From positions 434,001 through 498,000 of the forward strand of contig CAYLXK010000001.1 in NCBI GenBank assembly GCA_964387685.1: DNA of 64,000 bases, given 5' to 3'. Positions within the stretch are counted from its first letter, which is position 1. Every line of letters starts with the position of its first letter. The stretch is from Bryobacter sp964387685. GTDB lineage: Bacteria > Acidobacteriota > Terriglobia > Bryobacterales > Bryobacteraceae. The notes under the pieces are model-generated. The model was not told the origin of the DNA. It was given only the letters and a program-made list of their open reading frames with translations, and searched no databases. Shown here in pieces: positions 8,360-17,769 of this stretch. The position numbers were made by a program, and so were the translations under genes.

Positions 8360-10300
8360 ATGAATGAAGTCCTCGTTTCGCTTCCCGACGGCACTCAGAA
8401 GCCTTACCCGGCCGGAACGCGCCCCCTCGATATCGCGCTGTCCATTTCGAAAAGGCTGGCCGAGGATGCGATCGTCGCGCGCGTCAACGGCGACCTTTGG
8501 GACCTGACTCGGCCTCTGGAAGGCGATTCCACGCTGCAAATCCTGACCACCAAAGATGAAGCCTCTTTGGACGTGTATCGGCATTCGACGGCCCATCTGC
8601 TGGCTGCGGCCGTGCTCGAACTCTATCCCGATACAAAACTGGGTATCGGACCGCCCATTGAGAACGGTTTCTATTACGACTTTGATCGCGCCGAGCCATT
8701 TTCGTCCGAGGACCTCGCGAAACTCGAGGCCAAGATGGCCGAAATCCGGGACCGGGATCTACCATTCGAGCGCCAGCTAATGGCGAAGCCCGAAGGCATC
8801 CGCAAGTACACGGAAATGAACGAGCCCATGAAGGTGGAGCTAATCACCGAAAAGGCCGACGACATTTTCACTGAGTACACCCTCGGCCCCGATTTCATCG
8901 ATTTCTGCCGCGGGCCGCACGTACCTTCCACCAAAAAGCTGAAGGCCTTCAAACTCCTGAGCGTGGCCGGAGCCTATTGGAAAGGCGACGAAAACCGCCA
9001 ACAACTGCAACGCATTTACGGTACCGCCTGGTATTCGGCCAAAGAACTCGACGAATTCCTCAAGCAACTCGAGGAAGCCAAGAAGCGGGATCATCGCAAG
9101 CTGGGGCGCGAACTCGATTTGATTTCGATTCAGGAACTCGCCGGTCCTGGCTTGATCTTCTTCCATCCCAAGGGCGCGCTGGTGCGCAAGATCATGGAAG
9201 ATTGGATGCGCGAAGCGTACCTCGAGCGCGGCTACCAGTTAGTCGTAACACCGCATGTGGCGCGCCGCCAACTCTGGGAAGTGTCCGGGCACGCGGGCTT
9301 TTATGGCGACAACATGTTCGTCCCCATGGAGCTGGACGATGCCACCTACCAGCTCAAGCCCATGAACTGCCCGTGCCACATTTTGATCTACGCCAACAAG
9401 CAGTACAGCTATCGGGATCTACCGGTGCGTCTGGGCGAGTTGGGTACCGTTTACCGATATGAGCGCTCCGGCACCCTGCATGGACTTTTGCGGGTGCGCG
9501 GTTTTTGCCAGGACGACGCTCATATCTTTTGCACCCCGGAACAACTAGAAGACGAAGTCATCGGCTGCCTGGATTTCGCCTTCCACACGCTCAAGACTTT
9601 CGGCTTCGAGAAATACGAGGCCGAACTCTCGACTTGGGATGGCGGCGCCAGCGGCAAATATGTCGGCAGCCCCGAGGAGTGGCAACGGGCCGAAAAAGCT
9701 CTCCAGAACGCCGTGGAGCGCCTAGGCTTAAGCGTGAAGCTGATGCCCGACGAGGCCGCCTTTTACGGTCCGAAGATCGACGTCAAACTGGTCGACGCTA
9801 TCGGCCGCAAATGGCAACTTTCCACTGTGCAGTTCGATTTCAACTTGCCCCGCCGCTTCGATCTGAACTACATCGCTGAGGACGGGCAGAAGCACTCGCC
9901 CGTGATGGTGCATCGCGCCCTCTTCGGCAGCGTTGAGCGCTTCTTCGGTATCCTCATCGAACACTACGCCGGCGCTTTTCCCGTTTGGCTCGCACCCGTC
10001 CAGGCAATTCTGCTCCCGGTCACCGACCGGGCCAACGTATATGCTCGCGAAATCGCCAAGAAATTGAAGGCCATCGGCCTGCGCGCCGAAGTTGATGAGC
10101 GCAATGAAAAAGTGAACTTCAAGATCCGCGAAGCTCAGTTGCAGCAGATCCCGTACATGTTCGTGGTGGGCGATAAAGAGGTGGAGGCAGGGACGGTTAG
10201 CGTGCGCCACCGCCGGAAGGCCGACCTCGGCGTGCAATCGGTAGACGCGGCCATCGCCATGGTCCGCGAACAGAACGATTCCCGCATCGCTGTGGAATAA
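8360..10300 (+). CDS. thrS: Threonyl-tRNA synthetase
   Basis: A 646-residue class II synthetase of full bacterial length that charges tRNA-Thr in the cytoplasm. Order: TGS domain (1-62), editing domain with HSTAHLLAA (about 74-82) and CRGPHV, then the catalytic core with HAGFYGDNMF, the zinc-binding MNCPCHILIY, the RFFGILIEHYAG motif 3 region, and a C-terminal anticodon-binding domain (about 545-646). Zinc and editing residues look intact. No Shine-Dalgarno is obvious before the ATG. The glycosyltransferase gene follows after 9 bp. Confidence 0.97.
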   Translation: MNEVLVSLPDGTQKPYPAGTRPLDIALSISKRLAEDAIVARVNGDLWDLTRPLEGDSTLQILTTKDEASLDVYRHSTAHLLAAAVLELYPDTKLGIGPPIENGFYYDFDRAEPFSSEDLAKLEAKMAEIRDRDLPFERQLMAKPEGIRKYTEMNEPMKVELITEKADDIFTEYTLGPDFIDFCRGPHVPSTKKLKAFKLLSVAGAYWKGDENRQQLQRIYGTAWYSAKELDEFLKQLEEAKKRDHRKLGRELDLISIQELAGPGLIFFHPKGALVRKIMEDWMREAYLERGYQLVVTPHVARRQLWEVSGHAGFYGDNMFVPMELDDATYQLKPMNCPCHILIYANKQYSYRDLPVRLGELGTVYRYERSGTLHGLLRVRGFCQDDAHIFCTPEQLEDEVIGCLDFAFHTLKTFGFEKYEAELSTWDGGASGKYVGSPEEWQRAEKALQNAVERLGLSVKLMPDEAAFYGPKIDVKLVDAIGRKWQLSTVQFDFNLPRRFDLNYIAEDGQKHSPVMVHRALFGSVERFFGILIEHYAGAFPVWLAPVQAILLPVTDRANVYAREIAKKLKAIGLRAEVDERNEKVNFKIREAQLQQIPYMFVVGDKEVEAGTVSVRHRRKADLGVQSVDAAIAMVREQNDSRIAVE

Positions 10301-10309
10301 GCGGGCGGC

Positions 10310-11440
10310 ATGAGCTGGATAGCCGGGCTTCTGGTGGCGGGCGCGGTGGTGTACTGCCTGCTTGCGCTACTGGCCACCTACCGCTATCAATCGGTTAGGG
10401 CACCGGTCGCGACTACCTTTCCGCCACTTAGCATTCTGAAGCCGCTTAAGGGGGCCGATCTGGGCCTGGAGGAGAACCTCGCCAGTTTTTTCGAACAGAA
10501 ATACCCTGGGGCTTTTGAAATCCTCTTTGCGGTTGCGCAAGCTGACGATCCCGCGGTGGAAGTCGTTGAAAAACTCCGAGCGCACTTTCCGCAGGTAAGC
10601 AGCCACCTCCTGGTCGTTGGTGATCCGCCCTGGAATAACGCAAAGGTCTGGAGTCTCGACCATTTGGTGCGGGCTGCCGCCTACGACCTCCTCGTCATGG
10701 CCGATTCCGATATCCGTGCCGATTCCTCGATGCTTGTCCGCATCGCCGCCGAGTTCGAAGCCAACCCTAGATTAGGCCTAGCCACCTGCCCATACCGCGC
10801 GGTGGGCGGTCCTTCCGTCTGGTCGGAACTGGAGGCGCTCGGCATGAACACAGAGTTCCTGGCCGGGGTCCTGGTGGCGCGCATGCTCGAAGGAATGCGT
10901 TTTACCCTTGGCCCGGCCGTGGCCGCGCGGAAGGCGGCCATCGCAGCGGTGGGCGGATGGAGCGCGTTCCGGGATTATCTGGCCGAAGATTTCGTGCTCG
11001 GTCAAAGGGTATGCGAGGCGGGTTGGAATTCGATACTGTCCTCCTACGTGGTCGAGCATCGCATCGGCAGCGAAAGTCTGGTGGTGAATTTCGCCCATCG
11101 CCTGCGCTGGAATCGTTCGACACGCCGGTCCCGCCCCGCTGGCTACGTTGGCCAGTTGTTCACGAATCCGCTACCTTTGTTTCTATTGGCTTGGCCCGCA
11201 GCCGCTTTCGCCCCCGCGTTTCTAGGCTTGGGGCTGCTCCTGAGATTTACGGTCGCCCTCGCAACGGCTAACGGCGTTCTCGACGCTCCCCTGCGCATCC
11301 GGTATCTTTGGCAACTTCCCGCCCAGGATCTGCTGAGCTTCGCGTTCTGGATCGCCGGTTTTTTCGGGAATGAAATCCGCTGGCGAGGGCGCGTTTACCA
11401 GCTTCACAAAGACGGCACCTTCTCGCTTAAAAACCGATGA
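10310..11440 (+). CDS. Membrane glycosyltransferase, HpnI / ceramide-glucosyltransferase-like
   Basis: 376 residues. An N-terminal membrane anchor (about 3-22) precedes a GT-A domain: PLSILKPLKG, MADSDIRAD (metal-binding DxD-type), LAEDFVLGQ (catalytic ED) and HRLRWNRSTRRSRP (the (R/Q)xxRW motif). Hydrophobic C-terminal segments follow at about 275-360. This order matches GT21-like enzymes, including HpnI of hopanoid biosynthesis, which adds an N-acetylglucosaminyl group to bacteriohopanetetrol. No other hopanoid gene is in the window, so the lipid acceptor is uncertain. It lies 9 bp after thrS. Confidence 0.78.
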   Translation: MSWIAGLLVAGAVVYCLLALLATYRYQSVRAPVATTFPPLSILKPLKGADLGLEENLASFFEQKYPGAFEILFAVAQADDPAVEVVEKLRAHFPQVSSHLLVVGDPPWNNAKVWSLDHLVRAAAYDLLVMADSDIRADSSMLVRIAAEFEANPRLGLATCPYRAVGGPSVWSELEALGMNTEFLAGVLVARMLEGMRFTLGPAVAARKAAIAAVGGWSAFRDYLAEDFVLGQRVCEAGWNSILSSYVVEHRIGSESLVVNFAHRLRWNRSTRRSRPAGYVGQLFTNPLPLFLLAWPAAAFAPAFLGLGLLLRFTVALATANGVLDAPLRIRYLWQLPAQDLLSFAFWIAGFFGNEIRWRGRVYQLHKDGTFSLKNR

Positions 11441-11474
11441 CGCTTGTGCTAATCTGAGATTTCCGGCAGTTTGC

Positions 11475-11551
<77 letters not shown>

Positions 11552-11574
11552 TTCCTTCTTTCGAAAGTCCGCCC

Positions 11575-11868
11575 ATGTTTCCCTCCAACGCACCGAAACT
11601 CAACATCAGTCAGACGGCGACTTACGAAGAAAAGTACGCCAATTCCGTTCAGGTACGCATGAGCCTTTGGGATTTCTTCCTGATGTTTGGGACGATTTCG
11701 CAATCTACCCCGGACGTGGTGAACATCCAGAACTTCCAAGGCATCTACCTCAGCCCGCAGCAGGCGAAGGCTCTGGTGAATCTTCTAAACCAAAATCTCG
11801 CTCAATACGAAGCGACTTTTGGCGAAATCCGCCTCGACGCCTCCGGCCCTCACGGAGCGGTGAACTAG
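11575..11868 (+). CDS. DUF3467 family protein
   Basis: 97 residues resembling DUF3467. The conserved core is YANSVQVRMSLWDFFLMFG (residues 22-40), followed by a short acidic stretch and a helical SPQQAKALVNLLNQNL. Members are small soluble proteins of unknown function found in many bacteria. It sits directly behind tRNA-Asp with no room for a separate promoter, so its mRNA may be released by tRNA 3' processing. Confidence 0.8.
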   Translation: MFPSNAPKLNISQTATYEEKYANSVQVRMSLWDFFLMFGTISQSTPDVVNIQNFQGIYLSPQQAKALVNLLNQNLAQYEATFGEIRLDASGPHGAVN

Positions 11869-11893
11869 CCCGGCGCGGCTGGTCTTAGAGGCG

Positions 11894-13372
11894 GTGTCTC
11901 AACGGCGGGCGTTTTCGGTCGCGATCGTCTACATCCTGAGCGCGGCATACCTATTTGCTACCCACTACCGTCTGTTAAACCTCCCGTTCTTTTGGGATGA
12001 GGCGGGGCAATTCATTCCGCAGGCCTGGGATCTCTTCCGCAAAGGGTTGATTCTTCCCGAATCTGCCTTGCCCAATTCGCACCCTCCGGGCCTTCCGCTT
12101 CTTCTCGCGGGCTACTGGAACCTCGTGGGATTCGGCATTGCCGAGACTCGTTGTCTAATGCTCTTGCTCGGGGCGGCGTACCTTACGTCGGGATTTCTGC
12201 TCGCTGTAGAACTCTTGCGGGGCGCCCACGGGACGCCGGCCTTTCTCGCCATTGGCCTGCTAGCCGCGCAGCCGCTGGTCTATACCCAATCCATGATGGC
12301 TCAGTTGGATCTCCCGAGCGCTTTGTTTCTCACGGCTCTTTTCGTCGCGTACCTTCGCCGGAAGGAGACTTTCTGCCTTGTATTCGCCCTGCTCGCGGTT
12401 GCCTTCAAGGAAACGGCGCTGCTGGTTCCGATTGTTTTGGCCGCATTTTCCTGGAGGCAAGGCGCGCGCCGTTTTGCTTTACTTTTGGCGGGATTGCCGA
12501 TACTTTTACTAGCCAACTGGTTCGGGTTCTTGTATCTGAAGACAGGTTTCGCCTTTGGGGACGGAGAGTATTCGCAATACAACCTGATTTACCCGCTTCA
12601 CCCCGTGCGTTTGGCCTACGCCCTGTTTCGCCGCGCCTCCTTTCTTCTTGTAGAAAACCTACACCTGCTGCCGGCTTCCGTGCTGGTATGGCGCTGGAAA
12701 GAGATTGGCTTCTCCCCCGTGTGGCGCCCCATTGCGGCCGCCTGCGCTGTCTACTCCTTGGGCGTTTCCGTGAGCGGCGGTGCGGTGTTGGAGCGCTACC
12801 TGCTGCCGGTAATACCGGTGCTCTGCGCCGCATTTGCCGCGGCCTTGTCGACGTTGGGGCCGCGTCTCCGCTACGGAATCTTTGGGATCAGCGCCGCGGG
12901 CATCCTAGGCTGCCTCTTTTTGAATATGCCTTGGCCGTATGCGCTCGAGAACAATCTGGCAATGGTGGATCTGGTGGAGATACAACGCAACGCGGCGGGC
13001 TTGGTAGAGTCCCGGATGCTGGATCGTCGTGTTACCACAACTTGGCCGATGAGCGACGCCCTCCGGAAGCCCTATCTCGGCTACCTGCAAACGCGGCACC
13101 CCAACGTCCGCACGATGCACGAGGCAAGCTTTGAGGCCATCAACTCGCTTGCTTGGGAGCCGGGGGATGTACTGATTCTCTATTCGCGTTCCTGGCAGCC
13201 CTCCGCGAGTCTGGCGGCTTGGCAACCGGCACGCTGGCTCTTAGATCGATTTTTTGCGATGCCTAGGGATTTGCGCCAGGAACAGATAGATCGGCTCGCC
13301 GGCTTCCGCCCCGTCATTGGCTACGAGCAGCGTGGACTTTGGATCGAAATCCTGATCGTGCCTAGGAACTGA
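11894..13372 (+). CDS. GT39 / ArnT-like membrane glycosyltransferase
   Basis: 492 residues with about ten transmembrane segments. The first periplasmic loop has the GT39-type acidic signature LPFFWDEAGQF (about residues 34-44) and HPPGLPLLLAG. Members use polyprenyl-phosphate sugars to glycosylate lipids or proteins outside the cytoplasmic membrane. The start is GTG 11894. Its 3' end overlaps the convergent gene at 13362 by 11 bp. With the HpnI-like gene and lpxB it forms an envelope-glycolipid theme in this stretch. Confidence 0.8.
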   Translation: MSQRRAFSVAIVYILSAAYLFATHYRLLNLPFFWDEAGQFIPQAWDLFRKGLILPESALPNSHPPGLPLLLAGYWNLVGFGIAETRCLMLLLGAAYLTSGFLLAVELLRGAHGTPAFLAIGLLAAQPLVYTQSMMAQLDLPSALFLTALFVAYLRRKETFCLVFALLAVAFKETALLVPIVLAAFSWRQGARRFALLLAGLPILLLANWFGFLYLKTGFAFGDGEYSQYNLIYPLHPVRLAYALFRRASFLLVENLHLLPASVLVWRWKEIGFSPVWRPIAAACAVYSLGVSVSGGAVLERYLLPVIPVLCAAFAAALSTLGPRLRYGIFGISAAGILGCLFLNMPWPYALENNLAMVDLVEIQRNAAGLVESRMLDRRVTTTWPMSDALRKPYLGYLQTRHPNVRTMHEASFEAINSLAWEPGDVLILYSRSWQPSASLAAWQPARWLLDRFFAMPRDLRQEQIDRLAGFRPVIGYEQRGLWIEILIVPRN

Positions 13373-14132
13373 CCCTTTTCTTCTGCTCCGGAACAATGGA
13401 GTAGTTGTCGGGGGCGCCTACATTTGCGTATAGCCAAAGCAGCCGCTTCCGCAGTTCGCGGCTTTGAATCTGGCGGGGACCCGGTTCGACGTCGATATCG
13501 CAGCACAGCCCGTGCAAGTAGAGCGTCAGGCTATCCACCAAGGACACCCGGGCATAATGTTGAAACTGACGGGAATCGCGCCATGGCGAGAGCGTGGCTG
13601 CCAGCAGGGCATCCTTTGCACGCCAGCTATCCTCGTCCACTTCGCCATGCACCTTTCGCTTCAGCTCATCGTGCAGCAAGTCTAGATATCCCTGCCAAAA
13701 TTCGGGCTTCGCCCGCTCCGCCACCTTCACCGCAATGGAATGAAAGAGCCGGTAATGATACTCTCCACTGTCGCAGCCCTGCACCGCGAAGGTGAGCACG
13801 ATGCTGTCCTCAAACTGGGTTTCGCTTTGCCAGACCCGGTCCGGTGCCGATTTCGCCTTGGGATCGACCGGAGTATCCAGCACCACCTGAATCTCTTCGG
13901 CTTTGACTCCTTCGAGCTGGGGCACCAGCACGATCGAAATATCGGGCAGCAAAGCGCGAACCATCGGCGGGAGACTTTCGACGGGATCGTAGATAAATTC
14001 CTTCTCGTCTTCTTCGTTCAGCTTCAAGCCGGCGGAGTAAAACGAGAACTTATCAGACAGGGATTTTACTTCCGTCCGGAAGCGTTCCGCAAACGCGCGG
14101 ACGGGCAGTCTTTCGGGCAACACAACGGTCAT
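13362..14132 (-). CDS. Conserved-looking hypothetical protein
   Basis: About 256 residues that I do not recognise. It looks soluble, rich in charged residues, with no signal peptide or membrane segment. Notable stretches are LLPDISIVLVPQLEGVKAEE, SIVLTFAVQG and a Trp/Arg-rich helical C-terminal half (EFWQGYLDLLHDELKRKVHG). The start chosen is ATG 14132, preceded by GAGAG; a TTG at 14138 is the alternative. It is divergent from lpxB (36 bp away) and overlaps the end of the GT39 gene. Confidence 0.6.
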   Translation of the reverse strand: MTVVLPERLPVRAFAERFRTEVKSLSDKFSFYSAGLKLNEEDEKEFIYDPVESLPPMVRALLPDISIVLVPQLEGVKAEEIQVVLDTPVDPKAKSAPDRVWQSETQFEDSIVLTFAVQGCDSGEYHYRLFHSIAVKVAERAKPEFWQGYLDLLHDELKRKVHGEVDEDSWRAKDALLAATLSPWRDSRQFQHYARVSLVDSLTLYLHGLCCDIDVEPGPRQIQSRELRKRLLWLYANVGAPDNYSIVPEQKKRVSS

Positions 14133-14168
14133 CGACAACTCTCAGGATAGCGCGATACCCTAAAGGCC

Positions 14169-15329
14169 TTGGCACCGATTCTGGCTAGGAAGGTCCTCAT
14201 TTCGGCGGGGGAGGCCTCGGGGGATTTTTATGCGGCGGGGCTCATCGAGGCTTTGCGCCGGCGCCGCCCGGATATCGATTTTTTCGGCTGCGCGCAGCCG
14301 CGAATGGCCGCTCTCGGCGTCCGTCCTGTCATGGACGCGGGCAAACTCGGCGTGGTCGGGCTTGTCGAGGTTCTCCGTCACCTGCCGGGAATCTACGGGG
14401 AATATCGAAAGCTGTTGCAGGCGGCCCGCGACGAAGCCCCGGACCTGGCAATTCTGACGGACTCTCCGGATTTTCACCTGCGCGTGGCGCGGAGACTCCG
14501 TGAGCAAGGCGTGCCGGTCGTTTATCTGGTAGCGCCCCAAGCTTGGGCGTGGCGTCAAGGCCGAGCCAAAGCCATGGGACGGGATCTGCGGCAACTGCTT
14601 TGTATATTCCCTTTTGAGGAGAAATGGTTTCGTGCTCGAGGTGTACCGGTGCGCTACATCGGTCATCCCATGGCGCGGCATATCCGCCCGGCGCGGACGA
14701 AGTCCGATTTCTACGCCGCGCTGGGTCTTGATCCGGAACGCCGCCTAGTGGCATTGCTGCCCGGTAGCCGGCGCGGTGAGATTCTCCGCCATTTGCCGCC
14801 TGTGCTGGATGCCGTAAAGCGCTTGCAGAGCGCTGAATCGCTCCAGTTCGTCCTGGGCACGCCCCCGGAAGTTGGCTGCGGCTTTTTTGATAACCATTTC
14901 GGCGCCGAAACCATCCATGTTATTGAAGGCCAGACCTGGGACTTATTGGCACACTGTGACCTCGCTTTGGCGGCTTCGGGCACGGTTACGATGGAGGCGG
15001 CCTTGTTGGGCGCCCCGACGGTGAGCTTTTACCGGGTCACGGGCCTGAGTTGGTGGATCGGTCGTTTTTTGGTCGATGTGCCTTTTTACACCATGGTGAA
15101 TTTGATCGCCGGGCGTGCTGTAATCCCGGAATTGATCCAGGAAAAAATGACCGGTACGAATCTGGCAGAGGCGGGGCTCCGCCTGCTGACGGAGGAAACC
15201 GCGAGAATGGAAATGAGGGCGGGCTTAGCCGAGGTGGCCGCGTTGCTGCGCAGCGACGACGATCCTTTTGAGACTGCCGCGCGTATTGTGGATGAAATGC
15301 TCGATGAAATGCAAAATGAAAAGAAATAA
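14169..15329 (+). CDS. lpxB: Lipid-A-disaccharide synthase
   Basis: 386 residues, the usual LpxB length, with a TTG start. It joins UDP-2,3-diacylglucosamine to lipid X to make the lipid A disaccharide at the inner face of the cytoplasmic membrane. Motifs: ISAGEASGDFYAAGLI (N-terminal nucleotide-sugar site), DSPDFHLRVA, YLVAPQAWAWRQGR, YIGHPMA, LLPGSRRGEI and AASGTVTMEAALLGAPTV (C-terminal UDP-binding region). Presence of LpxB shows a lipid-A-bearing outer membrane. The gene overlaps the start of the M1-like gene. Confidence 0.95.
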   Translation: MAPILARKVLISAGEASGDFYAAGLIEALRRRRPDIDFFGCAQPRMAALGVRPVMDAGKLGVVGLVEVLRHLPGIYGEYRKLLQAARDEAPDLAILTDSPDFHLRVARRLREQGVPVVYLVAPQAWAWRQGRAKAMGRDLRQLLCIFPFEEKWFRARGVPVRYIGHPMARHIRPARTKSDFYAALGLDPERRLVALLPGSRRGEILRHLPPVLDAVKRLQSAESLQFVLGTPPEVGCGFFDNHFGAETIHVIEGQTWDLLAHCDLALAASGTVTMEAALLGAPTVSFYRVTGLSWWIGRFLVDVPFYTMVNLIAGRAVIPELIQEKMTGTNLAEAGLRLLTEETARMEMRAGLAEVAALLRSDDDPFETAARIVDEMLDEMQNEKK

Positions 15330-17292
15330 CTTTGGCTTGAGGCAATTGCGGTTCTTGCTGCTGACCCTATCGGCAGTCAATTTTGGTTGGGCGCAAGCGG
15401 AACGCCGGTCCAGAATTGACGTGCTCCACTACGACATCGATGCCCAAGTTGTACCCGCGAGCCAGGCGCTTTCCGCCAAGGTGAGCATGCGCTTCACTAC
15501 TCCGGATGAGCGCGTCTCGAACGTGGACCTCGACTTTAATGATGCTTTGCGAGTAGCGGCCGTCACCGATGAACGGGGCACGCCATTGGCCTTTTCCAAA
15601 ACGGGCGACTTCACCTACCGCCTCAGCCTGAATCAGCCGCTCGCCAAAGGCCAAAGCGCGACGGTCCGCTTTGAATACGACGGGCGCTTTGATGGCCGGG
15701 AAGAAAGTCCCGTTTATGGCATCCGTTTCGCCTCGGTACAGAATGACGCGGCCGTCTTCCTCTACCCCGCCCGTTGGTTCCCGGTTAACGAATACACCGC
15801 GGACCGCTACACCATGAACTTGAATGTGAGCGTCCCCGCGGATTTCCGCGCCGTCAGTTCGGGTGTGGATCTGAAGAGCGAGGCCGCCGGACAGGCAGTG
15901 TACAAATTCACGAACGACCGGCCCGCCATCTACGGCAGCTTCGCCGTGGTGCGCGCCGCCGCCGCGCCCGAAAGCGTTAGCGTGGAAGGCGTTACCTCCC
16001 GCACTTTCTTCCGCACGCCCAACGTCGCCAAGCCTACGGCGGACACGGTGGCCAAGGCGATGAATTTTCTGTCGGATCTGAACGGACGTCCTCCCGCCGT
16101 GGGACTGACCCTCGTCGAAACCTTTAAAGGCTTCCCTAACGGCTATTCGTCACCGGGCCTAATTTTCTTCTCCCCTACCGCGCTGACGGCCGAACCGAAT
16201 CCGCGCCTCATCGTGAATCAGGTCTCGCGGCAATGGTGGGGCGGACTCGTTTCTCCGCTTACGCGCAATCATATTTGGTTGATCAATGGCCTCGCTCGTT
16301 ATTCCGAAGCTCTCTACTTTGAATCTACCGGTGGCCCCAGCGCGCTTGAAACCGAGATGCGGGATGTCTATGTGGAGGCCCTCACACAGCCCGACCCACC
16401 GCTGATTCAGGCTGCGCGCTATGAAGATTTTTCGCCCGAGTACTGGGCGGCGACCGCAGGCAAAGGATCGTCGGTCTTGAACATGCTGCGGAGCGTCGTC
16501 GGTAAAGAAAAGTTCGCCGAAGCCGTGAAGAAGTTCGCCACCGAGTATGCGGGCAAGCAGGTATCCACCGGCGATTTCCGCCGTACCGTTGAACAGGTAT
16601 ATGGGCAGGATCTTAGCTATTTCTTCATCCAGTGGATCGAGTCTTCGGGCGCCCCTGAGTTCAAGTTGACGTACACCGTCTTTCGCACCGCCAAGGGCTT
16701 CCGGCTCGTCGGCAAGGTCAATCAAGATCTCGATACTTTCCGCATGCCCGTCAAGCTGAAGATCGAAACCGAGGGCAATCCGGAGGAAAAGTCCGTAGAA
16801 GTGGTTGGCACCTCAAGCGAGTTTTCCGTCGATACCTTTGGCAAGCCCAAAAGTGTGGCGCTCGATCCGGAAATGACCGTCCTGCGCTACGACGACCAGG
16901 TGCGAGTGGCTGTAGCGATCCGCAAAGGAGAGCAGTTCGCTGAAGTGAGTGAGTTTGACGAAGCGCTCAAGGAATACCAGAAGGCACTCGAGGTGAATCG
17001 CAATAGTTCCCTGGCCCACTACCGCGTGGCCGAGGTTTACTTTCTGCGTAACAGCTACCAGTCTGCGGCCAACGAATTTCGCGAGACCCTGAATGGCGAT
17101 CTCGAGCCGAAATGGACGGAGGTGTGGAGCCACATCAATCTGGGCAAGATCTTCGATGTCACCGGCCAGCGCGAGCGCGCCGTGAGCGAGTACAACCAGG
17201 CGATACGCACCAAGGACAACACCCAGGGGGCACTCGAAGAGGCCGCCAAGTATGTTCGTGAGCCCTATAAACGCCAGGCGAGCGATCGCTAG
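15316..17292 (+). CDS. M1-aminopeptidase-like protein lacking the zinc site, with C-terminal TPRs
   Basis: About 658 residues from ATG 15316 (ATG 15304 is an alternative), overlapping the lpxB stop. A signal peptide ends near residue 28. The following region resembles an M1 metallopeptidase N-terminal beta domain and catalytic domain, but the zinc motif HExxH is replaced by NQVSR (N301, Q302, R305; DNA 16216-16230) in front of the still conserved QWWG. The downstream Glu ligand of WLNEG is replaced in WLING (N324). It therefore cannot bind zinc in the usual way and is probably a non-enzymatic periplasmic or outer-membrane binding protein. The last ~110 residues are TPRs. Confidence 0.75.
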   Translation: MKRNNFGLRQLRFLLLTLSAVNFGWAQAERRSRIDVLHYDIDAQVVPASQALSAKVSMRFTTPDERVSNVDLDFNDALRVAAVTDERGTPLAFSKTGDFTYRLSLNQPLAKGQSATVRFEYDGRFDGREESPVYGIRFASVQNDAAVFLYPARWFPVNEYTADRYTMNLNVSVPADFRAVSSGVDLKSEAAGQAVYKFTNDRPAIYGSFAVVRAAAAPESVSVEGVTSRTFFRTPNVAKPTADTVAKAMNFLSDLNGRPPAVGLTLVETFKGFPNGYSSPGLIFFSPTALTAEPNPRLIVNQVSRQWWGGLVSPLTRNHIWLINGLARYSEALYFESTGGPSALETEMRDVYVEALTQPDPPLIQAARYEDFSPEYWAATAGKGSSVLNMLRSVVGKEKFAEAVKKFATEYAGKQVSTGDFRRTVEQVYGQDLSYFFIQWIESSGAPEFKLTYTVFRTAKGFRLVGKVNQDLDTFRMPVKLKIETEGNPEEKSVEVVGTSSEFSVDTFGKPKSVALDPEMTVLRYDDQVRVAVAIRKGEQFAEVSEFDEALKEYQKALEVNRNSSLAHYRVAEVYFLRNSYQSAANEFRETLNGDLEPKWTEVWSHINLGKIFDVTGQRERAVSEYNQAIRTKDNTQGALEEAAKYVREPYKRQASDR

Positions 17293-17327
17293 GGAACTAT
17301 TCCTCTCGGTTCCGTTTCTAAGCTCCT

Positions 17328-17720
17328 ATGCAGCTAAACGGTTCCTCTCGAATCGCCTCGGAGATCAACATGACTCCGATGATCGACGTCCTGCTCGTGT
17401 TGATCATCATCTTCATGGTCATTACGCCCTTGGCGCCAAAGGGTCTGCCGGCGTCGCTCTCCCGGGAGCCGCTAGCCAACGACCGGCGGGACGATGCAGC
17501 GGTGGTTGTGGAAGTGGAGGCCGACGGTTCACTTCGCGTCAATCAGCGCCCGGTCCTGATGGTGGACCTGGCGGGGCAACTGCGGGAGATCTATGCTAGC
17601 CGGGCGGCTAAAGTCCTCTTTGTAAAAGCCGCCGGGGCCCTGGACTACTGGCAAGTGCTGCCGGTTGTCGATTTGGCGCGGGGAGCGGGCATTGACCACG
17701 TGGGTCTCCTGACGAAATAA
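17328..17720 (+). CDS. exbD: ExbD/TolR-family proton-channel protein
   Basis: 130 residues. A short cytoplasmic N-terminus with INMTPMIDVLLVLIIIFMV carries the conserved Asp inside the single transmembrane helix (about 17-35). A periplasmic domain follows (about 50-130). With an ExbB/TolQ partner the family uses proton flow to energise TonB or Tol. No exbB/tolQ gene lies nearby; the neighbours are the M1-like TPR gene upstream (35 bp) and rel downstream, so it must use a partner encoded elsewhere. Confidence 0.9.
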   Translation: MQLNGSSRIASEINMTPMIDVLLVLIIIFMVITPLAPKGLPASLSREPLANDRRDDAAVVVEVEADGSLRVNQRPVLMVDLAGQLREIYASRAAKVLFVKAAGALDYWQVLPVVDLARGAGIDHVGLLTK

Positions 17721-17769
17721 TAAAGAGAGTGCTCTGCGCCACGATGCGTGCGCTGCCTCTCGCTTTTGG

